A program made the position numbers and the translations under genes. Below, one piece after another: positions 61,260 to 64,000 of a stretch of DNA of 64,000 bases. Under the pieces are notes generated by a model, which saw only the letters and a list, made by a program, of their open reading frames with translations, was not told where the DNA came from and did no database searches. Each line of letters starts with the position of its first letter. Within the stretch, counting starts at the first letter, position 1. The DNA is from an uncultured Spartobacteria bacterium (lineage in GTDB: Bacteria; Verrucomicrobiota; Verrucomicrobiia; Chthoniobacterales; JAATET01). The stretch is from assembly GCA_937901895.1 (NCBI GenBank), contig CALGTD010000159.1, positions 1 through 64,000 on the forward strand. Direction: 5' to 3'.

Positions 61260-62077
61260 GCGAACCGGTCATCGAAGTCCGCGATCTCGTGCGAAAATTC
61301 GGCAACCGCACGGTGCTGAACGGCATTTCGTTCACGGTCGAGAAGGGCGACACGATGATCATCATGGGCGGCTCCGGTTGCGGGAAGAGCACGCTTCTGC
61401 GCCACATCATCGGCTCCATGAAGCCAACCAGCGGCTCGATCCGCATCTTCGGGGAGGAAATCACCACCATGCCCCAGCGCGATCTGGAGCGGCTCCGCCT
61501 GCGCTTCGGAATGAATTTCCAGTTCGGCGCGCTTCTCCAATCGCTCACCGTCGGTGAAAATGTCGCCCTGCCGCTCATCGAGAACAGCCGGGTCGATCCG
61601 GAAATCGTCGACCTCGTCGTGAAGATGAAGCTCGAGCTCGTCGGCCTCACCGGCTTCGAGCACCTCAAGCCCTCGGAGATCAGCGGCGGCATGCGCAAGC
61701 GTGTCGGCCTTGCCCGCGCGGTGGCGCTCGATCCCGAGTTGCTCTTCAGCGACGAGCCAACGAGCGGACTCGACCCCATCATGACAGCCGTCATCGACCA
61801 GCTCACGCTCGATCTCACGCGCAAGCTCGACATGACCGCCGTCGTCGTCACCCACGACATGGTCAGCGCGTTCCGCATTGGCACGAAGATGATCATGCTC
61901 GGCACCGGCCCGAATCAGGGAAAGATCATCGCCGCCGGCACGCCCGACGAGATCCGGAACTCCGATGTTCCCGAGGTCCAGCAGTTCATCAACGGGCTTC
62001 CCGATGGCCCCACGCCGCTCAAACTCGCGCGGGAGGACTACATCGACCGCCTTCTCGACTCCGGGGAGGAACCATGA
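61256..62077 (+). CDS. mlaF: Lipid transport ABC ATP-binding protein MlaF
   Basis: The 273-residue ATPase has Walker A GGSGCGKST at residues 38-46, the Q-loop in MNFQFGALLQSLTVGENVAL, the signature ISGGMRKRVGLARAVALDPE and Walker B LLFSDEPTSGLDP. It energises lipid movement by MlaE. The start overlaps the mlaE stop (ATGA). A 29-codon frame overlaps its stop. Confidence 0.95.
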   Translation: MSEPVIEVRDLVRKFGNRTVLNGISFTVEKGDTMIIMGGSGCGKSTLLRHIIGSMKPTSGSIRIFGEEITTMPQRDLERLRLRFGMNFQFGALLQSLTVGENVALPLIENSRVDPEIVDLVVKMKLELVGLTGFEHLKPSEISGGMRKRVGLARAVALDPELLFSDEPTSGLDPIMTAVIDQLTLDLTRKLDMTAVVVTHDMVSAFRIGTKMIMLGTGPNQGKIIAAGTPDEIRNSDVPEVQQFINGLPDGPTPLKLAREDYIDRLLDSGEEP

Positions 62078-62163
62078 ACCACCCCTGTGCTCCCCCGGTG
62101 ACAAACGCCCGCCGGTTCGATACGCTCGGCGCCCATTCGCGGCAGAACGCCGCAGGCATTTGA
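62074..62163 (+). CDS. Possible 29-residue coupled small ORF
   Basis: An ATG at 62074 overlaps the mlaF TGA (ATGA) and the frame ends one base before the mlaD ATG, filling the gap exactly. The peptide starts MNHPCAPPVTNARRFD. It has no signal or membrane helix. It may be a coincidence of high-GC sequence or a coupling ORF that carries ribosomes to mlaD. Confidence 0.3.
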   Translation: MNHPCAPPVTNARRFDTLGAHSRQNAAGI

Positions 62164-62164
62164 C

Positions 62165-63115
62165 ATGAAAAAACTGGGAGACACTGCGACGGCGGCCACG
62201 GTGGTCGTTTGCAGCGCGATCATGCTGGTCGCGCTGGCGTTCGCACTGGGCGGAAATCCGTTTCGCGCGCCCGGCCGCACGCTGCGCACGCAATTCACCG
62301 ACATCACGGGCATCCAGCAGAGCTCCCTCGTGAAATACGCCGGCGCCCCCGCGGGGACGGTGCATTCCATCCGCATGCTTTCCCCGTCCGAGCGCACGGC
62401 TTCGGAAAATCCCGCAAACACGGTCGAACTTGTTCTGGCATTGAACCGCGACGTCCCGGACCTGAACGAGGGGCTTGTCGCCAGCGTCGCCTCCGACACG
62501 CTGCTGGCCGACAAGTTCATCCTCCTGGATGGAGGAAATCCCTCCGCCCCCGTTCTCGCAAACGGCGCAATGATCCCAAGCATCACGCCGGTGACGTTCG
62601 ACCATATTCTGCGGGATCTGAATTCCACCCTCGCCGGCATCGACGGCATCCTCGCTGGCGGAGCCGACGGAGGATTGTCGCGCATCCGCGAGACCCTCGA
62701 CCAGTTGAACGCAGCCATCACCGAGGCCCGCGCGCTCATCAGTGGAGCCAGCTCGATGGTGGAGGAGGGCCGCGGCCTCGTAAAGAACGGCAACCAGCTC
62801 CTCGACGAGGCGGGCGACCTTGTGGGCGACGGTCGTTCGCTCATCGCAGAAACCCGCGAGCCGCTGAAATCCCTGCTCGCCGAACTCTCATCCGCCGCCG
62901 ACTCCCTGGACGACATGGCAAAACGTGCGGACGCCCTCGTGAAGAACAACGAGGGCAATTTGAACACGACGATCGTCGATGCGCGAAAGGCGGTCGCCGA
63001 TCTCAAGGTCGCCGCAGCGTCCGCACGCGAACTCATCGACAGCCTGAAAGCCCGGCCGCAGCAGATCATCTGGGGCCCCGGCCGTCAGCGTCGCACCGAG
63101 CAGCAGCAGCGATAA
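62165..63115 (+). CDS. mlaD: MCE-domain lipid-binding protein MlaD
   Basis: The 316-residue protein has an N-terminal membrane anchor (VVVCSAIMLVALAFALGG) and one MCE domain starting TLRTQFTDITGIQQSSLVKY. A C-terminal coiled coil follows (about residues 170-290; LDQLNAAITEARALISGASS). The tail is longer than in E. coli MlaD and could span part of the periplasm. With MlaE and MlaF it should form the inner-membrane complex. Confidence 0.93.
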   Translation: MKKLGDTATAATVVVCSAIMLVALAFALGGNPFRAPGRTLRTQFTDITGIQQSSLVKYAGAPAGTVHSIRMLSPSERTASENPANTVELVLALNRDVPDLNEGLVASVASDTLLADKFILLDGGNPSAPVLANGAMIPSITPVTFDHILRDLNSTLAGIDGILAGGADGGLSRIRETLDQLNAAITEARALISGASSMVEEGRGLVKNGNQLLDEAGDLVGDGRSLIAETREPLKSLLAELSSAADSLDDMAKRADALVKNNEGNLNTTIVDARKAVADLKVAAASARELIDSLKARPQQIIWGPGRQRRTEQQQR

Positions 63116-63152
63116 GCAAATCGCGCGTCTCCGTCCGGTCGCGGCAGCCGAG

Positions 63153-63950
63153 TTACTCGCGATACCCGAACTGCGGCAGCACACCGGCGAATTCCGCATT
63201 CAGCGCCTCGATCGTTTCCGCGCGGAGCTTGTCCCGGAAGCCCCCGACCCTTCCGGAGCGCTTGTGGCTCGCCACATCCTCGCTGTCCCGGGGCCGCGTG
63301 CGCTCGCGGATTCCTTCCGCGACCTTCGCCTCAATCTCCACACAGCTTTGCAGCTGTGCGAGGAACCCGTCGAAATTCTCCACCATGTCCTCGTATCGGA
63401 GCAGCACGCTTCGCTGGCACGCCTCCCGCACCATTTCCAGCCGGCTGAACGCCTTCGCGATCGCGCGCGCGGACCGGCGCACGAAATCGTCGAGGTCTTC
63501 GCCACTCTGGATCCGCCCGCGAATCACCTCCTGCTGCTCCCGAATCTCCGCATGGGCGCTGTCCCCATGCGAGAAGCCAAACGAGTAGTAGCTCGAAACC
63601 AGAATATCGCGGGGATCGCGCACGAGCAGGATTGCCCGCTTGTCCCGGATGAAGCGCCGTTCCGTGACCGGTCCGACCAGGGTCCGGTAAACCGGCGATT
63701 TCCGGTTCGTCGAAACCCGGATCGGCCCGTAAACACATCCCCGCTCGCGAAATTCCAGCTCGCCGACGTCGTGGCCGGCATAAATTTGGTCGGCATAGTC
63801 CACGTGCTCGAGCCCGGTGAGGTTTTTCAGCACGTATGCCCCGAACAGCGAACTCGCACACTTGTGAAGCGTGAAGAAATAGACCGACTCCGGCATGTCA
63901 CGGCGGAGGGAATTTCTTCGGGAAAGGAGCCAGCGGATCACTCCCGCCAT
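63153..63950 (-). CDS. Sulfotransferase family protein
   Basis: The 265-residue protein (ATG 63950; GTG 63965 possible) has the PAPS-binding loop near residue 27 (VYFFTLHKCASSLFGAYVLK) and the 3'-phosphate-binding segment ILLVRDPRDILVSSYYSFGF. It continues SVLLRYEDMVENFDGFLAQL. The enzyme should transfer sulfate from PAPS to a sugar or other acceptor. It is convergent with mlaD. Confidence 0.87.
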   Translation of the reverse strand: MAGVIRWLLSRRNSLRRDMPESVYFFTLHKCASSLFGAYVLKNLTGLEHVDYADQIYAGHDVGELEFRERGCVYGPIRVSTNRKSPVYRTLVGPVTERRFIRDKRAILLVRDPRDILVSSYYSFGFSHGDSAHAEIREQQEVIRGRIQSGEDLDDFVRRSARAIAKAFSRLEMVREACQRSVLLRYEDMVENFDGFLAQLQSCVEIEAKVAEGIRERTRPRDSEDVASHKRSGRVGGFRDKLRAETIEALNAEFAGVLPQFGYRE

Positions 63951-64000
63951 TCGTAAAGACTGCACCGGGCGATTGCAACGGAACCATCAGGCAACACCCG

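Overview
The window is high-GC DNA from a Gram-negative bacterium, most likely a member of the Verrucomicrobiota. Three things suggest this: eight exported proteins end in the PEP-CTERM sorting signal (Val-Pro-Glu-Pro, a hydrophobic helix, then an Arg-rich tail); there are LacI/AraC hybrid (XylR-type) regulators, FGly sulfatases and H-X9-DG-like pseudopilins; and the ribosomal operon has a characteristic layout. A Terrimicrobium- or Opitutus-like organism would fit, but the genus is inference.

Positions 1-16831, all on the minus strand, hold the joined str-S10-spc-alpha ribosomal superoperon. In transcription order it reads rpsL, rpsG, fusA, rpsJ, rplC, rplD, rplW, rplB, rpsS, an unexpected exported coiled-coil protein, rplV, rpsC, rplP, rpmC, rpsQ, rplN, rplX, rplE, rpsH, rplF, rplR, rpsE, rplO, secY, adk, map, infA, rpmJ, rpsM and the start of rpsK. 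The tuf, rpsN and rpmD genes are missing from their usual slots.

Positions 17033-23457, also on the minus strand, hold an apparent seven-gene haem operon: a PEP-CTERM protein, a type II/IV pseudopilin-like protein, hmuS, hmuT, hmuU, hmuV and an AraC-type regulator. Adjacent genes overlap or lie within about 60 bases of each other. No TonB-dependent haem receptor is present.

Positions 23458-44761 form an accessory region of surface and glycan functions. It holds more PEP-CTERM proteins (two paralogous pairs, plus two large passenger-like beta-repeat proteins), a right-handed beta-helix protein, two closely similar FGly sulfatases, a LuxR-type response regulator and a XylR-type regulator. The housekeeping genes xseA and pssA sit among them. 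Several perfect inverted repeats and one repeated 37-base element lie in the intergenic spaces. The genes look suited to export of surface proteins and attack on sulfated polysaccharides, but the substrate cannot be read from the sequence.

Positions 44829-64000 are mostly housekeeping: tRNA-Ser(CGA), a degenerate glycogen-synthase-like protein coupled to a class III aminotransferase, a Dabb protein, a lone nuoA, a small basic protein, prephenate dehydratase, DoxX, LemA, a GH92 alpha-mannosidase, a DUF2339 membrane protein, a HAD phosphatase, a lipase-like hydrolase, the molybdopterin genes moaA-moaC-mog, a STAS-MlaE-MlaF-MlaD lipid transport operon and a sulfotransferase. Many adjacent genes share ATGA, GTGA or TGATG stop/start overlaps, so translational coupling is common here.
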